From NCBI GenBank assembly GCA_037693485.1, contig CM075346.1:128948001-129012000 (forward strand): a stretch of 64,000 nucleotides of DNA, read 5' to 3'. The translations under genes and the position numbers were made by a program. The first letter of the stretch is position 1. The number at the start of each line of letters is the position of its first letter. Below are positions 23,519 through 33,847 of this stretch, one piece after another. The stretch is from Kitagawia praeruptora. Lineage: Eukaryota > Streptophyta > Magnoliopsida > Apiales > Apiaceae. The notes under the pieces are model-generated. The model had not been told where the DNA came from, made no database searches, and was given only the letters and a program-made list of their open reading frames with translations.

Positions 23519-24808
23519 TGTTGAGTATTGAACACGGTAAAAGAATACAGAGGGGGGGGTGAATGGATTCTTGAACTTTTCTTGGGTTGAGTCTGTGTAG
23601 CAGATAAGTGCCTGTGTGTGCAGAAATTAAGGTACGGATAAATAAACAACACAAGACACAATATCACTTTAATCTAATGTATATTAGATAAAGGTTGCTA
23701 CAATCTGTGAATACAAATGGTAGTATTCTCAGCTTCGTTTTTCTCAGAGAGATATAGCTTACAGTGTATGAAAAACTAGACTCACAAAAGTTACTAAGTT
23801 ATGAAGTGAGGCTGTGTCCTTATAGAACATGGATACAGCCTGCTTACTACAAATAAGGTAGCTAAACAAATTACTTTCTAGTCTGTCTATCCTTTTTTAG
23901 TAAGAGTCCAAACGGTTACAGATTTGACTTTGCAAAGCCTGTTTAGATCCACTTCTTTAGCTCCTTGTCTCTTCTATATCTCTCCAAGCTTCCTTGTAGG
24001 CTTTCCAGAGCACGTTACAGGTTGTGGTCCATAAAGTGCATTGGCTTGTTGCAGGTTTCTGACTTGTACAATTTCTTCAGTATTTTGTCTCCAAGAATGT
24101 ATTCGAGAAGTGACTAAGTAAGTGATTCGAGAACTAGAATTGACTTGATCGATAACTCTGAGTTCTCGAATACTGTTATAGTGACATATCGAACCACTTC
24201 TCGAATAGCTCTTTTCCATCAGGATTCCTTGAGTTGTCGAATAGAGCATTTGACTTATCGAATCCTTGAGTTGTCGAATAGCTTTCTGAGTCTTTGAGAT
24301 ATCGAATGGAACTTTGACTTGTTGACTCTTTGAGAACTCGAATACCATCTTGACTTGTTGACTTCTTGAGTTCTCGAATAGAGTAGTAGACATATCGAAT
24401 CCCTGAGATATCGAATGAGATATCGAACAGTGTATTCAGAGATATCGAATAGTGTCTTGAGATATCGAATCTCTGACTTCTCGAATGCTGGACTTCTCGA
24501 ATAGACAAATATACTTCTCGAATTGGTACTTAGGCAAATTCTTCATTTCTTCAAATCCCAACTGTGATTATTTGGCAGTCTTTAACTCCTTGCTTGAGGC
24601 ATGAACCATGGAACTTCTTTCAAGCATTATTCTAGACTCTATTTGTACAGTTACACAACTAGGATTTGATGCCTATTACAAGTACAATACAAACAGAAAC
24701 TCTACAACTAGAGGTTCCCTCAGTTAAGAGGTCAAGTAAGTAATGCAAAGCATTACAAACAATTAGGCTTGTTATTAGATGTGTACAGGCATGCCTCTGT
24801 AACTAACA
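23519..24808 (-). repeat. 3' LTR of the SIRE-like element
   Basis: 1,290 bp. TATA box at 23818-23825 (minus). Two short ORFs across 23974-24508 are translations of the TCGAAT-rich repeats, not genes. Confidence 0.94.
24112..24522 (-). promoter_or_regulatory. Eight TTCnnGAA dyads in the LTR upstream of its TATA box
   Basis: TTCGAGAA or TTCTCGAA occurs at 24112, 24126, 24163, 24198, 24371, 24478, 24494 and 24515. They are mixed with ATATCGAAT and GTTGTCGAAT. TTCnnGAA is the inverted core of plant heat-shock elements. The cluster lies about 290-700 bp upstream of the LTR TATA box. The other LTR carries the same set, with one dyad altered. Heat control is inference. Confidence 0.5.
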
Positions 24809-24822
24809 ATCTCCCCCAAATT
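24809..24822 (-). promoter_or_regulatory. Polypurine tract of the SIRE-like element
   Basis: Minus strand AATTTGGGGGAGAT directly before the 3' LTR. Confidence 0.9.
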
Positions 24823-25036
24823 GTGAGTGAGACCCTTAGTCACAATTTCATGTCTGATAACAAGCCTAACATACATAAAGATAAAACTTTAAAAGTACAG
24901 GTATGTATTTTGATTGAACACATAAATGAAATTACAAGATAAATACTTCTCACAGTATGATGAGGTACTAGCCGTTTTCTTTTGATTGCATCTCCATTGC
25001 CTTGGCTTGTAGATCATCATATGCTTTCTGTTTCCT

Positions 25037-28000
25037 TTATTTCTCCTTTCTTGCAATCTCATCTACTGCTCTCATGATTTCTGTCATAGCATCCAATTCT
25101 TCAATCATAATAGAGTTTTTGAAATCTTCAAGCACTGGCTTCAGAATGTTGGCAGGATAGTGACTGAGTAGGTTCATTATTATATTGACACTATCTCCAT
25201 TTCTCCTCCTATACTTCACCACATAGGGATCAAAATGAACTCTACACAATCCCTTTGCCCTTAGCTTTTCTGCTTCAATCTCCAGTCTATCAATTTCTTT
25301 CTCCCTTTCTAACCATTTCTCATAGCAGCCCTTCCTTATCTTCTCAGCATATTCTTTCTTCATTTTCACAAAGTCAATCAATTCCAGCTTCCATACTTTC
25401 TCCACCTTGTCCTTAGAATCCAGCAATGCAATGATTCTTTCTATCTCATACAATTTACCCCAATGTTGACAACCCCCTTGTTTGAATTTCATTTCTTTCC
25501 CATCAGTGTACTTGATTACAAGGTGGTCATCCACAATTGCAGCATAGCATATCTTTTGAGCTCTTAGAAATAGCAGTTGCTCTTCATCAAAGTCTTCATC
25601 AAGTGGCTGGAGTTTTAATCCTGGAATGATTGTTAGGGCTCTAGATTTGGATAGCTTCACTCTCCTTGCAGTATGTTTAAACTTTATCCTCTTGACATGG
25701 TTGCTTGGCAGAAATCTTTGACCTTGGTTGGTAGACCATAGTAGTATTCCATTAGCAGATTGCTTTCTGAAACATACACATGGTTTCTTGACTTGAATCT
25801 TCTTCTTTTCTTGAGATGGTAAGACAGTTGCAGAAGCCATAGATGTAGATTTTGCTAGGTCACTACTAACAGTATTCACCCTAGACTTAGAGTCTTGTGT
25901 TGTGGTGAGATTACTGCTAGCATTGCCTAAGGCTTGCTGTCTTCCACTCTTTCTCACATATGTTTTACCCTGGTCATCATCATCCTTTCCATCCTTGTCC
26001 CCCTTTTTCTTCTTATCTTCATCACCCTTATCTCTCCTGTGATGTCTTCTCCTCCCATCACCTTTGTCTTCAGAATCATCATCCTTATTTCTCCTAGGTT
26101 GAGCCATCTCTGGAATTTCACCAGTTGCAATATAGGTTCTGAGGATATGCAGTGCCTCAATTTCTTCAGCATTTCTGGCTCCAACCTTCTTCTGTAATTG
26201 ATCAATGATAGCAATGATCAGTCTGTGATTTCTAGTGGTGAGATCATGGGGAATGACCAGTTGCTTGATATCTTCAATTCTGGTACCAGACTGATAAATG
26301 ATTGTCCATGGCTTCTTGATCACTTCTGGTAGCCTTGTAGGTTGACCATTCCTCAAATCATCAAACAGACTCTTGCTGTTCTCATTCTTCTTCTCAATGA
26401 GCTCAAGTATGGCATCTATCTCTGAGTGCTTTAGGTCTTGTAGAGTCTAGTATGTTAGATGCCATATCTTTAGTTTGGAAACCATCACTATCTCCTTGAC
26501 CCATAAATTGTTGACTTTCTTGGGGATGACAGTGATGTAGTCTATCTGCTTCTTCACCTCCCTCAGATAAAACTGAGTGTCACCAACCTGTTCCCTTATG
26601 GCTTTCAGAAACTCCAAGAAGGCTTTATCATGATAGTCATTGGAGTTAGCAACTTCTTGTAGCTTGGCCTCAGTAACAACTTTGACTTCTACAGGCTTGG
26701 CACTCTCAGATATAGAGATTTGAGGTTTGTCAGATGGCATACTCCCTGCAACCACTGTGGTAGTTATGGATTGCTTTTGTCCTCCAGGAGTAGTGATGTG
26801 CACAGTTGGTAAGGTGACAACTGGCAAGATAGATGGAGGCTCATCTACTTTGGCTTTTCCCTTGCCAGGCACATTTGCTAGAGACTTAGAAGCAGCCCTT
26901 TGTTGACCACCCTCTTTGATTATTATGCCTTTCTCTCCCTTTGTCTCCCCCTTTGAATTTGAGTTCCTCCTAGCCTTCTTCTCCCCCTTAGGCTTGTTGT
27001 CAGGCACAGAGGCTGTAGAAATGTCCTTTGGGATTGAAGATTCATCAGGTAGAGGGAGACCCATATGCTTCGTCATTGCAGCTAACATGGTTTGTTGATG
27101 CAGAAGGACATCAGCTGTGGTGGATGCTTGAGTGTCCAACTGATCATTTAGCAATGCAACCTTGTCTGTGAGATGAGCATTGGTCTTGGTGAGAGTAGCT
27201 ACCTCCTGCTCAAGAGTGTTGACCTTAGTGAATAGCTCATTGGCCTTAAAACCAGATAAAGATTGATCCTGCAGCCTCTTCACTTCATATTTAGACAATT
27301 CATGCACAGGAACATCAGTCACTAGCCTATCTCCATAGAGATTCTTGAACATTATTCTCAGCATGGCATTGGCATCTGTAGTCTGGTCAGATAGATTCTG
27401 AAATTGATGCCCCAGACCTGTGACAGCATCTTTTAGCATAGCCAGCCCATTGTCCACCTGAGTGCAGGTAGAGTTGCAGTGTTTGATGTCCTTGAACACA
27501 CTGTCCAATTGAGGAAATTTAGCATCAAAGGCCCTCTTGACTTCTGCTACTGAAGTGGCTGTCTTATCACACACCCTGTTGACTTCAGTTTTGACTCCCT
27601 TGCCAAGATAGTGTGCAGCCTTGAGGAAACCCTTGTAGGAATCATTTACAGCTTCATACACTTCACCAGGTGACAGGGATTTTGCATTGGAGCCCAGTGA
27701 AGTGATGTATTCCTCCCTGAGATACTGAAGTGCTTCATCGAGAGTAATATCATATTTTCCTTGCAACCAGGCATCTATGTTGCCATCTCTCTCAGCATCA
27801 TCAATGATCTTTGACTTCTGCACTTCCACATCATCCCTATGGCATAACAGAATAGCCTCATAGTCTGGATTGGGCATGTCTGCAGTGAGAAGGTGCTGAG
27901 CAATCTTTGTGAACTCAGGAATCTGGTCCACAATTAAGCTTTGAAGTGCTTCAACCGTCAATTGTTGTGGAACAGACCCTGATCCTGAAGCACTGTCATG

Positions 28001-29728
28001 TTGCACAGGCTTCAGCCATGTTGACATGAAGTCAGAGCTAGAGCTAGGCAAGCTAGTCTCCTCAGTTACAGATGTAACTTCTGTAACCGGATGGATTGAC
28101 TCTACTACTGGTGTCACCACAGAAGTGGGATGAATTACACCAGCAGTTGACACAGGCACAGAGTCTCTAGTAAAAACTAGGGGAACCTCTGTGTTTGTGA
28201 TTGTGTCATTAGGATATGCCTCAGCATGCATTCCCTCACCATCTAAATGTGGGTTCTGAGTGGTGAACAAAGTGTCATGCACTAAGTCACTTGAAATTAT
28301 TGGCTCATCAAGAGAAAAGGATTCTTGATGATCAATACCTTGCATCTCAGTTGTCTGAGTTGCAGGCTCCAAAGAAATTTCAGAGATAGATTCTGGAAGA
28401 GAAGTGTGTTTTAGAGTAGATTTTGGCAACTCCCCCTGAGAGATAGAGGGAGTTTCAAGAGTGATGTGCTCTCCACTCAGTGTTGTGCCAGCCTTATCAC
28501 TCCCATGTGCTGACTCTATACAAGAAGGTGCATTGGGGAGGATGCTTGATTCTATAGGTGCACCCTGTTGAGAGGATACACCTAGTGAGCTGTGTGCCCC
28601 TGATTTTACAACTTCAGCCATTTGTGTGACTGAAGAGGTGGTCTTAGTTTTCTTCTTCTTTGTTCTGTGCAAGGGTAACTCAGATTCCTCACTTCCTAGA
28701 CCTAATTCAACAGCTAATGCTGCTTCAGACAAGATATTTAAAGGTGCAGACATTACTTCCTTTCTCTTCTTTTTACTAACATCACCCTTTTGAGAGGATG
28801 ATGCAGTTGGCTCAGTAAGAGGTAGAGTGTTTGGTTGAGAGGGTTGGTTAGCAGGCCCTGGGTTAGCATTTTGTTCTACTTGCTTGGGCTGTGCTAACTT
28901 AGATTTTGCATCAAATGTTGGCATTTTGTGGGGGTAAGTCCTAAACAAACTCTCCATATGAGGAGTTATGTTCAGTCTTACATCCACATCATTCCTAGTT
29001 TCCAAGTTACCAAAAATGAGTTTGGTCATGGACTTAGGATAGCCTATTTTATTTTTATCAATCCCAGGCAATTCAATCAATGAAGCATTTTTATAATTAA
29101 GTACAGATTGAATAAAGCGAGGGAAGAAAATATCAGTACCTCTCTTGGTTGTGTTCTTACCAAGTCTCCCATATAATTCTTGAAGTATGATTTGGCCAAC
29201 ATCTATCTTCTTTCCATAGGCCAAAGCATATCCAATTTGCTGCACAGGTGCACTGATTTGATCAAAGCTTGACTTCCTGGCAGTGAAGACTTGGAGAAGA
29301 GTTGCAAACACATAGCTCCACTCCTTTCTCAGATTCTTTCTGTTTAGCTTTCCAAGGTTAATCCCATCTGAGTAGTTTATGAATTCAAAGAATTCCTCCA
29401 ACTCTGCATTAGTGGCCATTCTGTCAAATGACTCTTGTTGTAGTCCTAGTGCTTGGTTCATGTCTGCAGTAGTGATAGTGATTTCCTTATCTTGAACCTT
29501 GCAGTAGATGACATAGGAAGTGATTGCGTTTTCCAGGGCTACAACCTCCACAATAGCAGTACTCCAGAATTGTTCCAGAATATCGAGATACAGAGTTGGG
29601 TTTGCAGAGAGTGCATCCTTGATATATGACTCAGCCATCCATTTCACAAAGCACTTGAAATTTGCATTGGGTGCTTCAACATCACTAGTGAGAGCGATGA
29701 AGTTGGTGTTGAACTTTACTGTTGCCAT
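25037..29728 (-). CDS. Long third ORF of the SIRE-like element, split by one amber codon
   Basis: The ATG at 29728 opens 1,093 residues to a TAG at 26447-26449. The same frame then continues without a stop to 25037, so the whole frame is 1,563 codons plus the internal stop. The N-terminal 230 residues (ALSANPTLYLDILEQFW, YVFATLLQVFTARK, FFPRFIQSVLNY) resemble a large asterid transposon family often mislabelled in databases. The middle is Ser/Thr/Pro-rich. Coiled-coil-like stretches lie near 830-900. After the stop comes a Lys/Asp/Arg-rich block (25950-26100) and a charged C-terminal domain. No signal peptide or membrane segment is evident, so a typical envelope is unlikely. In SIRE elements this slot holds an env-like ORF of unknown role. 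Confidence 0.8.
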
Positions 29729-29920
29729 TTGTGTAGAAGAGAGAAAAGAAATTGAAGGTTGAAGAAGAAATTTGGCTTTTCGTAGCTAGGGTTTCAGGGG
29801 TTTAGAGTGTGTAGATGCTTGAGAAATCGAATGAAATGAATCGAATAGATGTGAGATTGTATAAGTATGAAGTACTTGAATTGTCGATTAGCAGACTGTT
29901 TTGTATCGACAAGTCAGGCA

Positions 29921-30293
29921 TTCGAGAAGTAGAAAACAACTATTCGAGAAGTCAAGAATGGCTTAATCGATAACTCAAGCAGATAGAAACTCACAGCTGG
30001 CAGTTATCTAACTTAGAAATAATTCTAAATTAAATAAAATGTGTTTTTATGAGTGAATTAAATTTTTAGACAAAAAGTCCAAAATCGATTAAAATTCAGC
30101 GAGAATTCAGCCTTTTCAAATGATTCGAGAACTCAAATATAGTGTTCGAGAACTCAATCATTCGAGAACTCAGTTACTATATTCGAGAAGTCAATAATTC
30201 CTCTATTCGATATCTCAGAAAGACTCTATTCGAGAACTCAAGAGTACTCTAATGAGACTTATTAGAGATGTCGAATAGTGAATCATTCGAGAA
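29921..30293 (-). promoter_or_regulatory. Internal array of TTCnnGAA dyads upstream of ORF3
   Basis: TTCGAGAA (TTCTCGAA on the minus strand) occurs at 29921, 29943, 30124, 30145, 30161, 30182, 30229 and 30286, between the pol stop (30575) and the ORF3 start (29728). The motif and its ATATCGAAT companions match those in the LTR. It may be an internal promoter for ORF3 or a relic of LTR duplication. Confidence 0.45.
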
Positions 30294-30574
30294 GTCTGAC
30301 TTATCGAACTATACCCATCACTCATAAAAATTTGATTTTCACTATCTTGTAAAAATTTACCAGACATATTCATTGAAAAATATCCTAGCAAACCAAATAG
30401 TGATTTTCTCAAAATTTCATAGAAATTTTAAGTTAACAAAAATATGATTTTCAACATATGCAACAGATTTGAAATATTTATAAATCATATTTCAGCCAAC
30501 ACTTACTTCAAAAATATTGAGAATTTAGATAAAGTAAGTGTTTACTGCTGCAACAATCTAGATGATGTATTCAC

Positions 30575-33500
30575 TTAGCCAGAATCTGAAGAATTCAGCA
30601 TTCCAATCTCACTTACCAACCTTGTGAAGGTGGCTTCATCTAATGGCTTAGTGAATATATCAGCTAGTTGTTTATCTGTAGAGACATAATGCAACTCAAT
30701 GGTTCCATTAGTTGCATGTTCTCTTATGGAATGATATCTGATGTCAATGTGCTTTGTTCTAGAATGATTGACAGGATTGGCAACTATAGAGATTGCACTT
30801 GTGTTGTCACACATGATTGGAATTCTTTCCAACACAAGTCCATAATCTCTAAGTTGATTTCTAATCCAAAGCACTTGAGCACAGCAACTTCCAGCAGCTA
30901 TGTATTCAGCCTCAGCTGTAGAAGTTGACACAGATTGTTGCTTCTTGCTATACCAAGAAACTAACCTTTGTCCAAGAAACTGGCAGCTTCCTGAGGTGCT
31001 TTTCCTATCCACTCTGCATCCAGCATAATCAGCATCAGAGTAGCCAACCAGATTGAACCCTGTGTCCTTAGGGTACCATAATCCCAAGTTAGGAGTGCCC
31101 TTCAGATATCTAAAGATCCTTTTTATTGCAATCAAATGTGATTCCTTTGGATTTGATTGAAACCTTGCACACAAGCATGTAGCAAACATGATGTCTGGCC
31201 TACTTGCAGTGAGGTAGAGTAGAGAACCAACCATGCCTCTGTAGACTGAGATATCTACTCTCTTGCCTTTAGCATCTTCATCCAATTTAGTGGCAGTGGC
31301 CATGGGTGTCTTGGCAGGTGAACAATCTTCCAAGTCAAACTTTTTCAATAAATCCTTGATGTACTTGGTTTGACTGATAAAGATACCATCCTTCCTTTGA
31401 CTGACTTGCAACCCTAGAAAGAATGTCAACTCTCCCATCATACTCATCTCATATCTGCTCTGCATGAGTTTAGAGAATTTCTCACACAGTTTCTCATTTG
31501 TAGAACCAAAAATGATATCATCCACATAGATTTGAACTAGGATCATATCATCACCATGCTTCTTGTAAAACAGTGTCTTGTCCAATGTGCCTCGAGTGAA
31601 TTGATTTTCAAGAAGAAATTGTGATAGAGTATCATACCATGCTCTTGGAGCTTGCTTAAGTCCATACAGTGCCTTAAGCAGTCTGTAGACAAATTCTGGG
31701 AAATGTGGATCCTCAAAGCCAGGTGGTTGTTGCACATAAACCTCTTCTTCCAACTCTCCATTTAGAAATGCACTCTTGACATCCATTTGATAAACTTTAA
31801 AGTTTGAATGAGCAGCAAATGCCAAGAATATTCTAATGGCTTCCAATCTAGCAACAGGGGCAAATGTCTCATCATAATCAATGCCTTCCTGTTGAGAGTA
31901 TCCTTTTGCAACCAGCCTTGCTTTGTTTCTAATTATTACACCATCTTCATCCATCTTATTCTTCAGAACCCATTTTGTTCCAACAATGGTTCTATTCTTT
32001 GGTGCAGGCACAAGTTCCCATACTTTGTTCCTTTCAAATTGATTCAGCTCCTCTTGCATGGCAATAATCCAATCTGGATCCAACAATGCATCATCAAGTT
32101 TCTTAGGCTCAACTTGTGATAGAAAACATCCATAGAGGCACTCATTTTGAGTTGCTCTCCTAGTCCTTACTCCTGCATTAGGATCTCCAATGATTTGCTC
32201 TGCAGTGTGTGATCTATCCCATTTCCTTGAGTGTTCAGCCTGATTTCTCATCCTTGATGTTGCTTCATCATCCTCAACATGATCATCCTCATTTCCTCCC
32301 CCTGTGAAGTTGCCATTACTCACAGGTGTGTCTTGGATGCTTGTTTCTTCACTATTGATTGGCACAAATTCTTCTCTTGTATCATTATTCACTTGAGTTT
32401 GTTGAACTTGAGTTTCAACTCTAGTTTCAGTCTCTTCATCAGAATCATCTAGATTATCAAACTTCAATGGATCTTTGTCTTCATCATTGGCTTCTTCTAG
32501 TCCAGGTAGTTTGCTGTCATCAAATGTTACATCTGTGCTTTCCATAACTTTCTTTTGACTAATGACATAAACCTTGTATGCAATTCTTTCCATAGAATAG
32601 CCAAGAAAAATTCCTTCAAATGCTTTTGCATCAAACTTTCCAACATATTCAGAATTGTCCTTAAGTACAAAGCATTTGCTTCCAAAAGTATGAATATACT
32701 TCAGTGTAGGCTTCTTTCCAGTCATCAAGTTGTAAGGAGTCTTTCCAGTGTTTTTGTTGATGAGGGTTCTGTTCTGAATATAGCATGCAGTGCTCACAGC
32801 CTCAGCCCAAAAACATGTGGGCATTTTTGAATCAAGTAACATTGTTCTAGCAGCCTCAATTAGAGTTCTATTCTTTCTCTCAACAACTCCATTTTGTTGT
32901 GGAGTCCTTGGAGCTGAGAATTGCTGAGAAATGCCATTCTCTTTGCAGAATGCTTCAAGTGTGGCATTTCTGAACTCTGTTCCATTATCACTCCTCAATG
33001 CAATCACACTTGCATTGTTTGCCTTTGCTTCCTTGTCAACTTTCTTTATATGCTCAATGATTACTTGTGGAGCCTCATCTTTTGATGCCAGAAATTCTAC
33101 CCATGTATACCTTGAAAAATCATCAACCATTACCAGGGCATACTTCTTTCTTCCAAGTGACATTATGTTAACAGGCCCAAACAAATCCATATGGATAAGT
33201 TGTAGTGGCTTGGTTACAGATGTCACTGTCTTTGACTTGTGGCTTGATCTCTTCATTTTTCCTTTTTGACAAGCCTCACACACTCCTTCTTGGCAGAATT
33301 CAAGTGTGGGCATGCCTCTCACTAGCTCTCTTTTGACTAGAGAATTAATGGCCTTAAAGTTCAGGTGTGATAGTTTCTTGTGCCACAGCCAACAATCTTC
33401 ATTTGATGCTTTTGAGTAAAAGCAACAAATTTTGTCCTTGTTTGCAGAGTCCATATTGGCTACAAACAGGCTTCCCTTCCTTACTCCAGATAGAGCAAAA

Positions 33501-33847
33501 TCACCAGTCTTCTTGTGGGTGATCAAATATTCATCTTTGTCAAAATTCACTTTGAATCCTCTATCAGTAAACTGACCAACACTTAACAGATTATGCTTGA
33601 GCCCCTTGACTAGTGCTACATCTTCAATGATGACATTTCCAACTTTCAGCTTGCCATATCCCAATGTGTTACCCATGTTGTCATCTCCAAAAGCAACCAT
33701 TGGGCCAGCCTTTTCCTCATACTGTGATAGCAGGGCCATATCACCAGTCATATGATTTGAGCATCCACTGTCCAAAATCCACATGACCTTCTTTTCACTT
33801 TCTTTGCCCTGCAACCACAAAGGTATTACTTTTCCTTTGGTACCCAA
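30575..33847 (-). CDS. Pol polyprotein (PR-IN-RT-RH) of the SIRE-like element
   Basis: 1,090 residues, intact. Protease DSGCSNHMTGD is near residue 30. The pre-integrase finger (WLWHKKLSHLNF ... CEACQKGK) is at about 150-205. The integrase core starts near 220 (DLFGPVNIMSLGRKK) with the RSDNGTEF aspartate and the PQQNGVVERKN glutamate. RT has the YVDDIIFGS site near 775. RNase H (DADYAGCRVDRKSTSG, STAEAEYIA) runs from about 935. The frame is -1 relative to gag and overlaps its end. No ATG opens it, so it is probably made as a Gag-Pol fusion by frameshifting or an equivalent; no canonical slippery heptamer was recognised in the overlap. Confidence 0.94.
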   Translation of the reverse strand: MGTKGKVIPLWLQGKESEKKVMWILDSGCSNHMTGDMALLSQYEEKAGPMVAFGDDNMGNTLGYGKLKVGNVIIEDVALVKGLKHNLLSVGQFTDRGFKVNFDKDEYLITHKKTGDFALSGVRKGSLFVANMDSANKDKICCFYSKASNEDCWLWHKKLSHLNFKAINSLVKRELVRGMPTLEFCQEGVCEACQKGKMKRSSHKSKTVTSVTKPLQLIHMDLFGPVNIMSLGRKKYALVMVDDFSRYTWVEFLASKDEAPQVIIEHIKKVDKEAKANNASVIALRSDNGTEFRNATLEAFCKENGISQQFSAPRTPQQNGVVERKNRTLIEAARTMLLDSKMPTCFWAEAVSTACYIQNRTLINKNTGKTPYNLMTGKKPTLKYIHTFGSKCFVLKDNSEYVGKFDAKAFEGIFLGYSMERIAYKVYVISQKKVMESTDVTFDDSKLPGLEEANDEDKDPLKFDNLDDSDEETETRVETQVQQTQVNNDTREEFVPINSEETSIQDTPVSNGNFTGGGNEDDHVEDDEATSRMRNQAEHSRKWDRSHTAEQIIGDPNAGVRTRRATQNECLYGCFLSQVEPKKLDDALLDPDWIIAMQEELNQFERNKVWELVPAPKNRTIVGTKWVLKNKMDEDGVIIRNKARLVAKGYSQQEGIDYDETFAPVARLEAIRIFLAFAAHSNFKVYQMDVKSAFLNGELEEEVYVQQPPGFEDPHFPEFVYRLLKALYGLKQAPRAWYDTLSQFLLENQFTRGTLDKTLFYKKHGDDMILVQIYVDDIIFGSTNEKLCEKFSKLMQSRYEMSMMGELTFFLGLQVSQRKDGIFISQTKYIKDLLKKFDLEDCSPAKTPMATATKLDEDAKGKRVDISVYRGMVGSLLYLTASRPDIMFATCLCARFQSNPKESHLIAIKRIFRYLKGTPNLGLWYPKDTGFNLVGYSDADYAGCRVDRKSTSGSCQFLGQRLVSWYSKKQQSVSTSTAEAEYIAAGSCCAQVLWIRNQLRDYGLVLERIPIMCDNTSAISIVANPVNHSRTKHIDIRYHSIREHATNGTIELHYVSTDKQLADIFTKPLDEATFTRLVSEIGMLNSSDSG

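Noticed and set aside
23974..24508. ORFs of 110 and 139 codons in the SIRE-like LTR, repeated at 36835-37357
   Set aside because: They are translations of the TCGAAT-rich repeat region within both LTRs; no start context or known motif.
33795..33830. Splice-acceptor-like TTTGTGGTTGCAG at the gag-pol junction, with a similar TTTGTGATTACAG near 63316
   Set aside because: The stretch encodes conserved residues just before the protease in both elements, so the likeness is explained by protein conservation. No matching donor was found.
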